A stretch of 64,000 nt of DNA from Actinomadura xylanilytica (GCF_030283145.1 NZ_JASNWE010000001.1:2336868-2400867), one strand, 5' to 3'. Counted from the first letter of the stretch, positions 54,441 to 63,464 are shown. The notes: generated by a model from the sequence alone, not told the origin. Translations and numbers: made by a program.

Positions 54441-54836
54441 TCAGGAGTGCAGGTCGTCGGCGACCGCGCGCAGCACGATGGCGATCTTCTTGGCCTCCGC
54501 CGGGGCCGGGTGCTTGCCGCGCCGGTAGACGGTGGAGATGTCGTCGAGCAGCCGGATCAGGTCCTCGGTGATCACGACCATCTCGTCCGGCTTCTTGCGC
54601 TTCTGCTTGGCGATGGTCTTCTCGACCGACGGCAGGGTCTCCAGCGCGCGCAACGACAGCGCCTGCTGCCCGCGCCGCCCCTCGACCACGCCGAACTCCA
54701 CCCGCTGACCGGGTTTCAGCGCCGTCAGCCCGCCGGGGAGGGCGGAGGAGTGCACGAACACCTCACCGCCGTCGTCGCGGGTGAGGAAGCCGAACCCCTT
54801 GTCGGCGTCGTACCACTTGACCTTGCCAGTCGGCAC
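54441..54836 (-). CDS. cold-shock domain protein with C-terminal extension
   Basis: A 131-residue protein. Residues 1-65 form a cold-shock domain with RNP1 KGFGFL and RNP2 VFVHSSAL, which binds single-stranded nucleic acid. The ~65-residue extension (SVEKTIAKQKRKKPDEMVVITEDLIRLLDDISTVYRRG) is helical, as in the actinobacterial long cold-shock proteins. GTG 54836 has no Shine-Dalgarno; leader 54837-55075 is not otherwise annotated. First gene upstream of DUF3027. Confidence 0.9.
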   Translation of the reverse strand: MPTGKVKWYDADKGFGFLTRDDGGEVFVHSSALPGGLTALKPGQRVEFGVVEGRRGQQALSLRALETLPSVEKTIAKQKRKKPDEMVVITEDLIRLLDDISTVYRRGKHPAPAEAKKIAIVLRAVADDLHS

Positions 54837-55075
54837 GGGGAGACCTCGATCAGTTCTCGTTCTGAATTGACCCCAAGATTAGTGCCTTGCCGCGTGCCGG
54901 TGAACACACCGGTGACGGCCGGGAACCACTGCGGGCCAACGGACAGAAGCTACCTGGAGCGCCCGGGAAGGGCATCCCATTATCAACCGGTACGTCCTCA
55001 GACGGCCGGCCGCCCGAATAGCGGATGATCAAGCAGGGGCCGGACCGCGCCGATCACGACGGGACGTCGAACGGT

Positions 55076-55732
55076 TCAGGCGCCGGAGTACTCGCCGAGC
55101 CACCCGGGAAAGGCCAGCAGATCGGGCAGGACGACGTCGGCGCCGTACGCGCTGAGCGCCGCCGAGTCGAACGAGCCGGTGGCCACCCCCACCGCGACCG
55201 CCTCGGCCGCGCGGGCCGCGTCCACGTCGCCGGTGTGGTCGCCGATGTAGGCGCCCACACCGTGCCGCCGCAGCGCCACGCCCTTGTCGGCGCCGAAGAA
55301 GCCGCCCACCACGACGTCCACCGGGAGCCCCAGGAACCGGACGGTGCGTTCGGTGTCGGCCTGGTTCTTGCCGGACACCACCACCGTCCGTCCGCCCTTG
55401 GCGCGCACCGCCTCCAGCGCCTCGGCCGCACCGGGCATCAGCACCGTCGCGGGGACGGCGACGTCGGCGTACATCGCGCGGTAGCGGGCAGCCATGGCCG
55501 GTACCTCACCGGACGGGAACCAGTAGGCCAGCTCCTCCTCCAGGGGCGGGCCGATGCGCGCCACCACCGCCGCAGTGTCGATCGCGACGCCGGTCTCGTC
55601 GGCGAGCGCGGCGTAGACGGCGCTGATCCCGGCACGGGTGTCCGCGAGGGTCAGATCGAGGTCGAACCCGAGGGCGAGGGCGTCGGGAGCGGAATCGCGG
55701 GCCGGGAATTCCGGCGAATCATGGTCCAGCAC
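55076..55732 (-). CDS. HAD-family hydrolase, phosphatase type
   Basis: A 218-residue haloacid dehalogenase-like phosphatase. Motif I is GFDLDLTLADTRAGI (Asp nucleophile and second Asp), motif II is VVVSGKN, motif III has the Lys of FFGADKG, and motif IV is IGDHTGDVDAAR. A helical cap lies between. Phosphoglycolate phosphatase-like activity is likeliest. GTG 55732 has only a weak ribosome binding site. It is divergent from the next gene. Confidence 0.85.
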   Translation of the reverse strand: MLDHDSPEFPARDSAPDALALGFDLDLTLADTRAGISAVYAALADETGVAIDTAAVVARIGPPLEEELAYWFPSGEVPAMAARYRAMYADVAVPATVLMPGAAEALEAVRAKGGRTVVVSGKNQADTERTVRFLGLPVDVVVGGFFGADKGVALRRHGVGAYIGDHTGDVDAARAAEAVAVGVATGSFDSAALSAYGADVVLPDLLAFPGWLGEYSGA

Positions 55733-56089
55733 GTCCCACAGGGTAAAGGGGGGGGGTATGGCACAATCGCCGCCCGGGAGCACGTCCCGGATCCGGGCCC
55801 GGCGGGCGGCCGGCCGTGGCCGCCCCGGGCGCATCGGCCGCGCGCGTACCCGCGCTCTCCCGGTAGTGGCGATGCGACGGGATCCGAATGGGAGAGCGCG
55901 GGGTCCATTCGCGCGACGGCCGTCCGAGATAGCACCGACCGAAACTGGTTGTCCCGGTCGTCTGAAACAGCCACCTTGCGAGGGGGATATACCCGACCCT
56001 CCACCTACAAACCGCCTGACCAGGAAACCCCCGGACCGGACCCACCACCGGCCCGCCGCGTCCCCCGCCCCACCCGGAAAGAGGGCGAC
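55733..56089. other. 357-nt divergent region with long inverted repeat
   Basis: No gene is supported. CGCGCTCTCCC (55851-55861) and GGGAGAGCGCG (55890-55900) form an 11-bp perfect inverted repeat, spacer 28 nt. The region presumably holds promoters of the HAD and membrane-protein genes. Confidence 0.5.
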
Positions 56090-56536
56090 ATGGCCGAAGA
56101 CCGCGACCGTCCGACGACGCATCACCCCGGCAGCACCCCAGAGCATGGCCCCGGCAGCACCGCCGCGTCCCCTCCCGCGCAGAGCACCCCCGCACAGAGC
56201 ACCCCCGCGGCACGGCGGCGGCGCCCCACCGCGGCCGGAGCCGCCGCGGCCCGCAGGCGCGCCGCCCGCGTGCTCGCCACCGCGGTCTCGGTCGTCACCA
56301 CGGTCGTCGTGCTCGTCCTGGCCGTGCACATCGTGTTCGTGGCGTTCGAGGCCAACACCGCCAACGACCTGGTCCGCTGGACCGGGGACCGCGCCACCGA
56401 CCTCGCCTGGCAGTTCAAGGACGTGTTCCAGCCCAGGGACCACAAGGTGGAGGTGGCGGTCAACCACGGGCTCGCGGCCGTGGTCTACCTGGTGGCGGGC
56501 CGCATCCTGGTCGGCCTGATCCGCCGCCTCGGCTGA
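56090..56536 (+). CDS. small membrane protein, 148 aa
   Basis: The N-terminal ~60 residues are Pro/Ser/Thr/His-rich then Arg/Ala-rich; segments about 62-85 and 125-142 span the membrane with a charged loop (NDLVRWTGDRATDLAWQFKDVFQPRDHKV) between, which is outside if the N-terminus is in. Actinobacterial proteins of this sort are common but uncharacterised. ATG 56090 follows GAGGGCG. No function assigned. Confidence 0.75.
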   Translation: MAEDRDRPTTHHPGSTPEHGPGSTAASPPAQSTPAQSTPAARRRRPTAAGAAAARRRAARVLATAVSVVTTVVVLVLAVHIVFVAFEANTANDLVRWTGDRATDLAWQFKDVFQPRDHKVEVAVNHGLAAVVYLVAGRILVGLIRRLG

Positions 56537-56555
56537 CCAGGCCCGCCGGACCGGA

Positions 56556-56593
56556 CGGCCTCAGCCGGATCAGGCGGCCTCAGCCGGATCAGG
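56556..56593 (-). repeat. 19-bp tandem duplication spanning the GNAT stop
   Basis: CGGCCTCAGCCGGATCAGG at 56556-56574 is repeated without change at 56575-56593. The GNAT-like gene's stop (56589-56591 on the minus strand) lies in the second copy. Confidence 0.85.
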
Positions 56594-57080
56594 CGGGGTC
56601 GCCGCGTCCGGGGAAGCGCACGACCTCGAACGGCCAGGCCGTCGTGGCCCACTCCCGGACGAACGTCTCCAGTTCCCGCTCCAGCCCCGTCTCCTCGGCG
56701 TCGGCGCGGACCCAGAACACCACGACCGCGTCGGCGGCGGAGTCGTCGGACGGCGCGACGTGGATCCGGCCGAGCTGGCGCTCTTCGTCCGGCGTCGTCA
56801 CGACGTAGCTGAACGACCGCCGGAGCTGGCCCTCCTTCTGGAGCCAGGCGACGTCAATCAGCGCCTGCTCGAAGGTGAACTCGCCGTCGGGCCAGCCCCA
56901 CTCGGGCCCGAACCTGCCCTGGAGCCGCTCCAGGCTGCCCACGACCGCGCCGTAGTCCTTGACCACGTCGCTCACGGTGATCGGCCGGATCCGGAACCGC
57001 GGCCCAGCCACCAGGGTGGGGATCACGAAGTCCTCGGGGAGGAAGGCCCCCCGGCCGTCCTTCCGCGGAGACACAAACAT
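56589..57080 (-). CDS. GNAT-like acetyltransferase
   Basis: A 163-residue protein with an acetyltransferase-like fold: RIRPITVSDVVKDYGAVVGSLERL, a DGEFTFEQALIDVAWLQKEGQ helix, SYVVTTPDEERQLGRIHVAP and a VVFWVRADAEETGLERELETFVREW region. The Q/R-x-x-G-x-G/A acetyl-CoA loop is not clear, so activity is uncertain. ATG 57080 behind GAAGGG. Divergent from the TetR gene; a TetR-regulated partner is possible. Confidence 0.6.
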   Translation of the reverse strand: MFVSPRKDGRGAFLPEDFVIPTLVAGPRFRIRPITVSDVVKDYGAVVGSLERLQGRFGPEWGWPDGEFTFEQALIDVAWLQKEGQLRRSFSYVVTTPDEERQLGRIHVAPSDDSAADAVVVFWVRADAEETGLERELETFVREWATTAWPFEVVRFPGRGDPA

Positions 57081-57220
57081 CCTCGACCCTTCCGACGGCG
57101 CCCTTCCGGCGACAGGGCTCGAGGGCATGAACTCTAGCCGTCCCGTGCCCGACGCGAGCCCGATCACGAATTCGGGCGCGCCGGTGCCTCGACAGGGCAT
57201 GTCAGGCCCCTGATGCCTTA

Positions 57221-57240
57221 GTGTTCTTGCGGAGGAACAC
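57221..57240. promoter_or_regulatory. candidate TetR operator at the tetR leader
   Basis: GTGTTC (57221-57226), 8 nt, GAACAC (57235-57240) is a perfect 6-bp inverted repeat ending 6 nt before ATG 57247 and overlapping the GGAGG ribosome binding site. It suits autoregulation. A second dyad (GGCAT..ATGCC) lies at 57197-57218. Confidence 0.5.
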
Positions 57241-57246
57241 ATCACC

Positions 57247-57864
57247 ATGACGTCATCCACACGCGAGCGGATCGTGGTCGAATCGCTCCGGTTGTTCGCC
57301 GACCGGGGATACGCCGCCACCTCGGTCGCGGAGATCGAGGCCGCGGCCGGCCTGTCACCGGGAGCGGGCGGGCTCTACCGCCATTTCCGGTCCAAGCAGG
57401 AGGTGCTCGCCTCCGGCATCCGCGAGCACATCGAACGCACCCGTCACCAGATCGACGACGTGATGCAGCAGGCCACCGTCTACGAGGACCGGCCGCTCGA
57501 GCAGCGGCTGCGGATGACGTGCCAGATCGGGCTGGCCAAGATGCGCGAGGAGCAGGACCTGATCCGGGTGCTGTTCCGCGATCTCGACCAGTTCCCCGGC
57601 CTGGTCGCCGAGATGCGCGAGGGCATCGTCAACCCGCTCTACGACAGCATCGCCACCTGGCTCGCGACCCAGCCCGAGTTCGAGGGCTCCGACGAGGACT
57701 GGCCGGCGATCGCCTCGATCCTGGGCGGCGCGGTGGTCAACTACTGGCTGGCCAACGAGGCGATGTACGAGCCGCCGACCCGCATCGACGAGAAGCGGTT
57801 CGTGGCGAGCTGGGCGCGGCTCGGCCTCGGCCTGGTGCACCTGGAGCCCGCGCCGGCGCCCTGA
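57247..57864 (+). CDS. TetR-family transcriptional regulator
   Basis: A 205-residue repressor: N-terminal HTH (RERIVVESLRLFADRGYAATSVAEIEAAAGLSPGAGGLYRHFRSKQEVL) and a helical ligand domain (about 70-200; MREEQDLIRVLFRDLDQFPGL). Ligand unknown. Transcription is probably self-regulated at the palindrome just upstream. A clear stem-loop terminator follows at 57967. Confidence 0.92.
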   Translation: MTSSTRERIVVESLRLFADRGYAATSVAEIEAAAGLSPGAGGLYRHFRSKQEVLASGIREHIERTRHQIDDVMQQATVYEDRPLEQRLRMTCQIGLAKMREEQDLIRVLFRDLDQFPGLVAEMREGIVNPLYDSIATWLATQPEFEGSDEDWPAIASILGGAVVNYWLANEAMYEPPTRIDEKRFVASWARLGLGLVHLEPAPAP

Positions 57865-58264
57865 CCCGTGCCATCCGCCCGAGGCGGTGGCGCGCCGAAA
57901 CCATGCCCTCCACGTTCCCGCGGTCGCGGCCGACGGCCCGGTCCCTGGCCGCAACCGGCCTTCCACAAACGACGCGTCCGCCCTCAAGGTGGACGCGTCG
58001 TTTCCCCTGGACACGTGTGCTTTACCGGGTGCGCCGCCACCACGGGTATCGTCCAGACGGCGGCGCACCCGGGAGCCCAACGCGGTGGGACCCGCGGTCA
58101 CGCCCCGATCAGCGCCGATCCGCCGCATCACGCGCACCGCGCGGGTACGGCCTGCGTACCGCACCGCGCATACCACCGCCTCGCTCCGGACGTGCGCTCC
58201 GGGCTCCTACGCTGATAGGTGCCCGGCCGGACAGGGTGCACGCGACAATATGTTGGGGAGCGGC
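57865..58264. other. 400-nt intergenic region with two strong hairpins
   Basis: Between tetR and the helicase-associated gene, both on the plus strand. It holds the terminator at 57967-58003 and a 14-bp perfect dyad: CCGGGTGCGCCGCC (58025-58038) and GGCGGCGCACCCGG (58059-58072) with a 20-nt loop. No coding frame is convincing. Confidence 0.55.
57967..58003. terminator. bidirectional rho-independent terminator
   Basis: A 16-bp stem (AAACGACGCGTCCGCC and its partner ending GTCGTTT, one G-U pair) with a CTCAA loop, flanked by AAA and TTT. Located 103 nt after the tetR stop. Confidence 0.75.
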
Positions 58265-60688
58265 ATGGAAACGTACGCGGACTGGCTGCGCGCACGCGGC
58301 GACGACGAGCTTCGTGCGCTGCTGTCCGCGCGGCCCGAGCTGATCGCGCCCGTCCCCGCCGACCTGACCGCGCTCGCCGCCCGCGCCGCGACGCCCACCG
58401 CGATCTCCCGGGCCCTCGACCGGCTCGACCGCTTCACCCTGGCCACGCTGGAGGCGCTGCTCGTCCTCCCCGCCCCAGTGAAGCCCCGCACGCTGTCCTC
58501 CGCACTGGGCGCCACCGCGTCACAGTCCGGCGCGGCCGTCGAGAAGCTCCGCCAGTACGGCCTCGTCTGGGGAAAGGCGTCCCCGACGACCGCTCCCGGT
58601 GTACGGCAGGGGCTGCCGCACCCCGCAGGGCTGGGCCCGCCCGTCCAGGAGGTCTTCGCCGGCTACAACTCCGAGCGGCTCACCCAGCTCATCATCGATC
58701 TCGACGGCGCCGAGCCGCGCGGCTTCCCCGACTCGCCGCGGCTGCTGCGCCGCCTGGCCGAGCTGCTCGCCGCCCCCGAAGCACTGATCCGCGACGCGGG
58801 CCCCGAGGCGCGGGCGGCCCTCGAGCAGCTCGCGTGGGGTCCGCCGGTCGGACGGGTCGCCGACGCGCGCCGTCCCGTCCGGATCGACACCGCGACCACC
58901 CCGATCGAGCGGCTGCTGGCCCGCGGCCTCCTCGCCGCCGAGGACGACCGCACCGTCAGCCTGCCCCGCGAGGTCGCTCTCCACCTGCGCGGCGGACGGC
59001 TCTTCCGGGACGTCAGCGCGCAGCCTCCCCCGCTCGCCGCCCCCGCACCCGCCCCCACGCGCGCGCAGGAGCAACAGGCCGGATCCCGAGGACGGAGCAC
59101 CCCGCCGCACCGCGAAGACCTGGTCGTCCGCGCCGCGGCGGGCGAGGCGTTCAACGCCGTGCGGCTGGTCGAGGAGCTGCTGGAGCGGTGGGGCCTCGAC
59201 CCGCCGCCCGTCCTGCGCAGCGGTGGCCTCGCAGTCCGCGACCTGCGCTCGGCGGCGCAGCTCCTGGACGTCGAGGAGTGGCAGGCGGCCGTGCTCGTCG
59301 AGATCGCCTACGCGGCGGGCCTGCTGACCCGCAGCGGCGACCTCGACGGCGAATGGCTGCCGACCCCCGCCTACGACCTGTGGCTCATGCGCGAGACCGC
59401 CGGCCGCTGGGTCGAGCTCGCGCGCGGCTGGCTCAAGTCCGACCGGGCCGCCGGCCTCGCCGGCGAACGCGACGACCGCGACCGCCTGATCAACGCGCTC
59501 AGCGAGGCGATGGTGCGGGTCAGCGCGCCCGCGACCCGGCGGGCGACGCTGCGGGTGCTGGTCCAGGCCGAACCGGGCGTCGCCGTCGACACCGAGCGGC
59601 TCCGGGCCCGGCTGACCTGGCTGTACCCCAGGCGCGGCGGCCCGCTGCGCGACCGGCTGATCGCCTGGACGCTGCGCGAGGCGGCGATGCTCGGGCTGAC
59701 CGGCTTCGGCGAGCCCGCCCCGTACGCCCGCGACCTGCTGGACGGCGGCGACGCCGAACCGGGCCTGGAGAAGTTCCTCCCCGAGCCGGTCGACCAGATC
59801 CTGATCCAGGCCGACCTCACCGCGATCGCCCCCGGTCCCCTGGTCACCGAGCTGGCCCGCGAACTGGCGCTGGCCGCCGACGTCGAGTCCACCGGCGGCG
59901 CCACCGTCTACCGGTTCACCCCCGAGTCGGTCCGCCGCGCGCTGGACGCGGGCCGCACCGCCGGGGACGTGACCGGGCTGCTGGCCCGGCACTCCACCAC
60001 CCCGCTCCCGCAGCCGCTCACCTACCTGATCGACGACGTCGCGCGGCGGCACGGGCATCTGCGGGTCGGGGCGATGGCCTCCTACGTCCGCACCGACTCC
60101 CCCGCCACGCTCGACGAGATCCTCGCCGACCGGCACGCCGACCCCCTGCGCCTCTACCGGCTGGCGCCCACCGTGCTGGCGTCCGGGCTGCAACGCGCCC
60201 AGCTCCTGGACGGGCTGCGGTCGCTCGGCCTGGCGCCGGTGGCCGAGTCCCCGGGCGGCGGCGTGATCATCACCCGGCCGGACGCGCAGCGCGCCGAGCC
60301 GCCCCCCACCGCCGAGATCGTCCGGCTGCGCCCGGACGAGTCGACCGACGCCTCGATGATCGCGGCGGCCGTCCGGGCGCTGCGGGCCGGCGACGAGGCC
60401 GCCCGGCACGGCGCCGAGCAGGCCCGGCTGCGCGCGGACGCCCCCGCAGGCGAGCCGCCCCGCTCCCCCGCGGCGGCCACCGTCGAGCAGTTGCGCGGCG
60501 CGGTCGAACGTGGCGGCCGGGTGTGGATCGGCTATCTCGACCAGCAGGGCCAGTCGTCCAGCCGCATCGTGGAACCGGTCCGGGTCGAGGGCGGCTTCCT
60601 GACCGGCTACGACGCGACCCGCGCGGCCGTCCACCGGTTCGCCCTGCACCGCATCACCGGGGTCGCCGAGCTCGGCGACGAGGACTGA
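58265..60688 (+). CDS. helicase-associated/WYL-domain protein, XPB partner
   Basis: An 807-residue protein found next to XPB helicase in actinobacteria. The N-terminal ~300 residues are helical (LRSAR..ELIAPVPADLTALAARA, DRLDRFTLATLEAL); the middle is the Helicase_C_3/XPB-N-like region (about 430-690; LIQADLTAIAPGPLV, YRFTPESVRRALDAGRTAGDVTGLLARHS). A WYL module ends it (about 745-800; GRVWIGYLDQQGQSSSRIVEPVRVEGGFLTGYDA). No Walker A or DEAD box is present, so it is not a helicase itself. ATG 58265 follows GGGGAG. Regulatory partner inferred from proximity. Confidence 0.85.
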   Translation: METYADWLRARGDDELRALLSARPELIAPVPADLTALAARAATPTAISRALDRLDRFTLATLEALLVLPAPVKPRTLSSALGATASQSGAAVEKLRQYGLVWGKASPTTAPGVRQGLPHPAGLGPPVQEVFAGYNSERLTQLIIDLDGAEPRGFPDSPRLLRRLAELLAAPEALIRDAGPEARAALEQLAWGPPVGRVADARRPVRIDTATTPIERLLARGLLAAEDDRTVSLPREVALHLRGGRLFRDVSAQPPPLAAPAPAPTRAQEQQAGSRGRSTPPHREDLVVRAAAGEAFNAVRLVEELLERWGLDPPPVLRSGGLAVRDLRSAAQLLDVEEWQAAVLVEIAYAAGLLTRSGDLDGEWLPTPAYDLWLMRETAGRWVELARGWLKSDRAAGLAGERDDRDRLINALSEAMVRVSAPATRRATLRVLVQAEPGVAVDTERLRARLTWLYPRRGGPLRDRLIAWTLREAAMLGLTGFGEPAPYARDLLDGGDAEPGLEKFLPEPVDQILIQADLTAIAPGPLVTELARELALAADVESTGGATVYRFTPESVRRALDAGRTAGDVTGLLARHSTTPLPQPLTYLIDDVARRHGHLRVGAMASYVRTDSPATLDEILADRHADPLRLYRLAPTVLASGLQRAQLLDGLRSLGLAPVAESPGGGVIITRPDAQRAEPPPTAEIVRLRPDESTDASMIAAAVRALRAGDEAARHGAEQARLRADAPAGEPPRSPAAATVEQLRGAVERGGRVWIGYLDQQGQSSSRIVEPVRVEGGFLTGYDATRAAVHRFALHRITGVAELGDED

Positions 60689-60745
60689 CCGGACCCCGCG
60701 TCCACTCCAGGCCATCGGCCGCGCACCCGAACCCGCAGCCCGTTT

Positions 60746-60837
60746 CGGTGATCCGACCAAAGGATGCCATGAAGCGGGCCCGCACCGGTCCTGCCTCAAC
60801 GAAGCCCCAGTACTGAAGCAGGCAAATCGGATCACCG
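60746..60837. promoter_or_regulatory. nested stem-loop between helicase partner and PGYG gene
   Basis: CGGTGATCCGA (60746-60756) and TCGGATCACCG (60827-60837) are perfect 11-bp complements. Inside them CCTGC-C-TCA (60790-60798) pairs with TGA-A-GCAGG (60814-60822) leaving one mismatch. It may be a structured leader RNA, terminator or repeat; TAATCT (60843-60848) just after could be a -10 box. Confidence 0.45.
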
Positions 60838-60934
60838 GCGGGTAATCTGCGCAGTCCGACAGGGTGGCTCCGGACGGGCGGCGTATCCCGGCCTGAGGCG
60901 GATCCCATCGAACCATTCTGTGAGGGAGGCCGCG

Positions 60935-61384
60935 ATGAGCGGATACGGAGGGCAGCCGCCCCCCGGTTGGGACGACCCCTACAACCCCGGGGGCCAGGGG
61001 TCTCCCGGCTACGGAACCCCCGGGTACGGAGCCGGCGCCCCGGGGTACGGCGCCCCAGGGTACGGGGGGCCTCCCGGATACGGCCCGCCCGGCGTCCCGC
61101 ATTCCCAGGGCGGGAGCAACGCCTCGGCCATCGTCGCGCTGGTCTGCAATGCCGTGGCCACCCTGATCTGCTGCAACCTCCTCACCATCCCCGGGATCGT
61201 GACGGGGGCGCTCGCGGTCGGCAAGGCCGCCACCGACCCGGCCGCGTCCCGGACGCTGACCATATGGAGCTGGGTGATCTTCGGGGTCTCCATGGCGCTC
61301 GGCGTGGTGCTCCTCATCCTGATGATCGCCACCGGCGTCTTCAGCGAGGACGAGTACCAGCCAGGCGGCACCACCGGTATCTGA
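60935..61384 (+). CDS. PGYG-repeat membrane protein (DUF4190-like)
   Basis: A 149-residue protein: an N-terminal disordered Gly/Tyr/Pro-rich part (about 1-60) with repeated PGYG, then two membrane segments (about 64-92 and 109-133) separated by GKAATDPAASRTLTIWSW, the DUF4190 pattern. Both ends are probably cytoplasmic. ATG 60935 follows GAGGGAGG. Function unknown. Confidence 0.82.
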   Translation: MSGYGGQPPPGWDDPYNPGGQGSPGYGTPGYGAGAPGYGAPGYGGPPGYGPPGVPHSQGGSNASAIVALVCNAVATLICCNLLTIPGIVTGALAVGKAATDPAASRTLTIWSWVIFGVSMALGVVLLILMIATGVFSEDEYQPGGTTGI

Positions 61385-61709
61385 CACCACCTGCGTCTCA
61401 CACACCGGCATCGCACACCACCGGACGGCAAAGTACCCGCACCGCCCCCTCCGGGCCCCTCTCAGGGCCCCTCGTTCTCGCTCCCCGGCCGGCCCGTCCA
61501 CGCTCTGGCCGGTACTGCCGTTCCCCTCCCAGGACCGCACTGGGCCGCACTGGGCGGCGGGAAGACACCGGCCGTACGGGACGTTGGCTACATGGGTCCG
61601 TTTCAGACCGTCCGGCGCGCTGCCGGCCTCGGATAACCTGCACCCCCCGGGTGCCCGTTCTCCGAACGGACCATCGATCACCATCCACTTCTGACGGGGG
61701 CTGCATTTC
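61385..61709. other. 325-nt intergenic region upstream of XPB helicase
   Basis: No gene supported. It probably carries the XPB promoter; TAACCT near 61637 is a possible -10 box but no clear -35 lies at the right distance. GGGGG precedes the GTG start by about 9 nt. Confidence 0.45.
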
Positions 61710-63362
61710 GTGTCCGACGGTCCGCTCATCGTCCAGTCCGACAAGACCCTGCTGCTGGAGGTCGACCACGAGGTGGCCGACGCGTGCCGCAAGGAGATCG
61801 CCCCGTTCGCCGAGCTGGAACGGGCTCCCGAGCACATCCACACCTACCGGGTGACGCCCCTGGCGCTGTGGAACGCCCGCGCCGCGGGGCACGACGCCGA
61901 GCAGGTCGTCGACACGCTGCTGAAGTTCTCCCGCTACCCGGTCCCGCACGCGCTCCTGGTCGACATCGCCGACACCATGGCCCGCTACGGGCGGCTGCGG
62001 CTGGAGAAGCACCCCACGCACGGCCTGGTGCTGTCCTCCTCCGACCGCTCGGTCCTGGAGGAGGTGCTGCGCGCCAAGAAGATCAAGGGCATGCTCGGCG
62101 ACCGGGTCGGCGCGGACGGCGTCGTCGTCCACCCGAGCGAGCGCGGCGCCCTCAAGCAGTCGCTGTTGAAGCTCGGCTGGCCCGCCGAGGACCTGGCCGG
62201 CTACGTGGACGGCGAGGCCCACCAGATCGATCTCGCCGAGGACGGCTGGGAGCTGCGCACCTACCAGCGGGACGCCACCGAGTCGTTCTGGCACGGCGGC
62301 TCGGGCGTCGTCGTCCTGCCCTGCGGCGCGGGGAAGACCATCGTGGGGGCCGCGGCGATGGCCCGCGCGGGCGCCACCACGCTGATCCTGGTCACCAACA
62401 CCGTCTCCGCGCACCAGTGGAAGCAGGAGCTGATCCGCCGCACCTCGCTCACCGAGGACGAGATCGGCGAGTACACCGGCACCAAGAAGGAGATCCGGCC
62501 GGTCACCATCGCGACCTACCAGATCATGACGACGCGGCGGAAGGGCGCCTACGCGCACCTGGAGCTGTTCGACGCCCGCGACTGGGGCCTGGTGGTGTAC
62601 GACGAGGTGCACCTGCTGCCGGCGCCGATCTTCCGGATGACCGCCGACCTCCAGGCCCGCCGCCGGCTCGGCCTCACCGCGACCCTGGTCCGCGAGGACG
62701 GCCGCGAGGGCGACGTGTTCTCGCTCATCGGGCCCAAGCGGTACGACGCCCCGTGGAAGGACATGGAGACGCAGGGCTGGATCGCGCCCGCCGACTGCGT
62801 CGAGGTGCGGGTCACCCTCACCGACTCCGAGCGGCTCGCGTACGCGACGTCCGAGCCCGAGGAGCGGTACCGGTTCTGCGCCACCACCGACACCAAGACC
62901 AAGCTGGTCCAGGCGCTGGTCGACCGGCACCGCGGCGAGCAGACCCTGGTCATCGGCCAGTACATCGACCAGCTCGACGAGCTGGGGGAGCTGCTGGACG
63001 CCCCGGTCATCAAGGGTGAGACGCGGGTGCGCGAACGCGAGCGGCTGTTCGACGCCTTCCGGTCCGGCGAGCTGAACGTGCTGGTGGTCTCGAAGGTCGC
63101 CAACTTCTCCATCGACCTGCCCGAGGCCAGCGTCGCGGTCCAGGTGTCGGGCGCGTACGGCTCCCGGCAGGAGGAGGCGCAGCGGCTCGGCCGGCTGCTG
63201 CGCCCCAAGGCGTCCGGCCAGGGCGCCCGCTTCTACGCGGTCGTCGCCCGCGACACGCTCGACCAGGACTACGCCGCCCACCGGCAGCGGTTCCTCGCCG
63301 AGCAGGGCTACGCCTACCGCATCGTCGACGCCGACGCCGTCTTCGCGGGCGACGACATCTGA
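61710..63362 (+). CDS. XPB/ERCC3-type DNA repair helicase
   Basis: A 550-residue superfamily-2 helicase related to XPB. Residues 1-180 form the XPB damage-recognition-like domain; helicase motifs: I PCGAGKT (near 204-210), II DEVH (298-301), III LTATLVREDG, V VVSKVANFSIDLPEA, VI QRLGRLLRP. It should move along DNA with ATP in nucleotide excision repair or a related role. GTG 61710. It follows the WYL partner with one gene (PGYG) between. Confidence 0.95.
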   Translation: MSDGPLIVQSDKTLLLEVDHEVADACRKEIAPFAELERAPEHIHTYRVTPLALWNARAAGHDAEQVVDTLLKFSRYPVPHALLVDIADTMARYGRLRLEKHPTHGLVLSSSDRSVLEEVLRAKKIKGMLGDRVGADGVVVHPSERGALKQSLLKLGWPAEDLAGYVDGEAHQIDLAEDGWELRTYQRDATESFWHGGSGVVVLPCGAGKTIVGAAAMARAGATTLILVTNTVSAHQWKQELIRRTSLTEDEIGEYTGTKKEIRPVTIATYQIMTTRRKGAYAHLELFDARDWGLVVYDEVHLLPAPIFRMTADLQARRRLGLTATLVREDGREGDVFSLIGPKRYDAPWKDMETQGWIAPADCVEVRVTLTDSERLAYATSEPEERYRFCATTDTKTKLVQALVDRHRGEQTLVIGQYIDQLDELGELLDAPVIKGETRVRERERLFDAFRSGELNVLVVSKVANFSIDLPEASVAVQVSGAYGSRQEEAQRLGRLLRPKASGQGARFYAVVARDTLDQDYAAHRQRFLAEQGYAYRIVDADAVFAGDDI

Positions 63363-63424
63363 CCCGACCGTCCCTCCCCTTTCTCTGGCCCGACTGGAGG
63401 GCCTGAAAAGGGTCGGAGAAATGA

Positions 63425-63454
63425 GAAAGGCCCCGCCGAATGGCGGGGCCTTTC
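63425..63454 (-). terminator. rRNA operon terminator
   Basis: GAAAGGCCCCGCC and GGCGGGGCCTTTC pair as a 13-bp perfect stem with a 4-nt loop. It lies just after the 5S gene on the minus strand, and also 60 nt after the XPB stop, so it can serve both strands. Confidence 0.85.
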
Positions 63455-63464
63455 ACAAAAAGAG

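Noticed and set aside
58520..61843. 1107-codon minus-strand frame
   Set aside because: Antisense to the helicase-associated gene; no recognisable protein.
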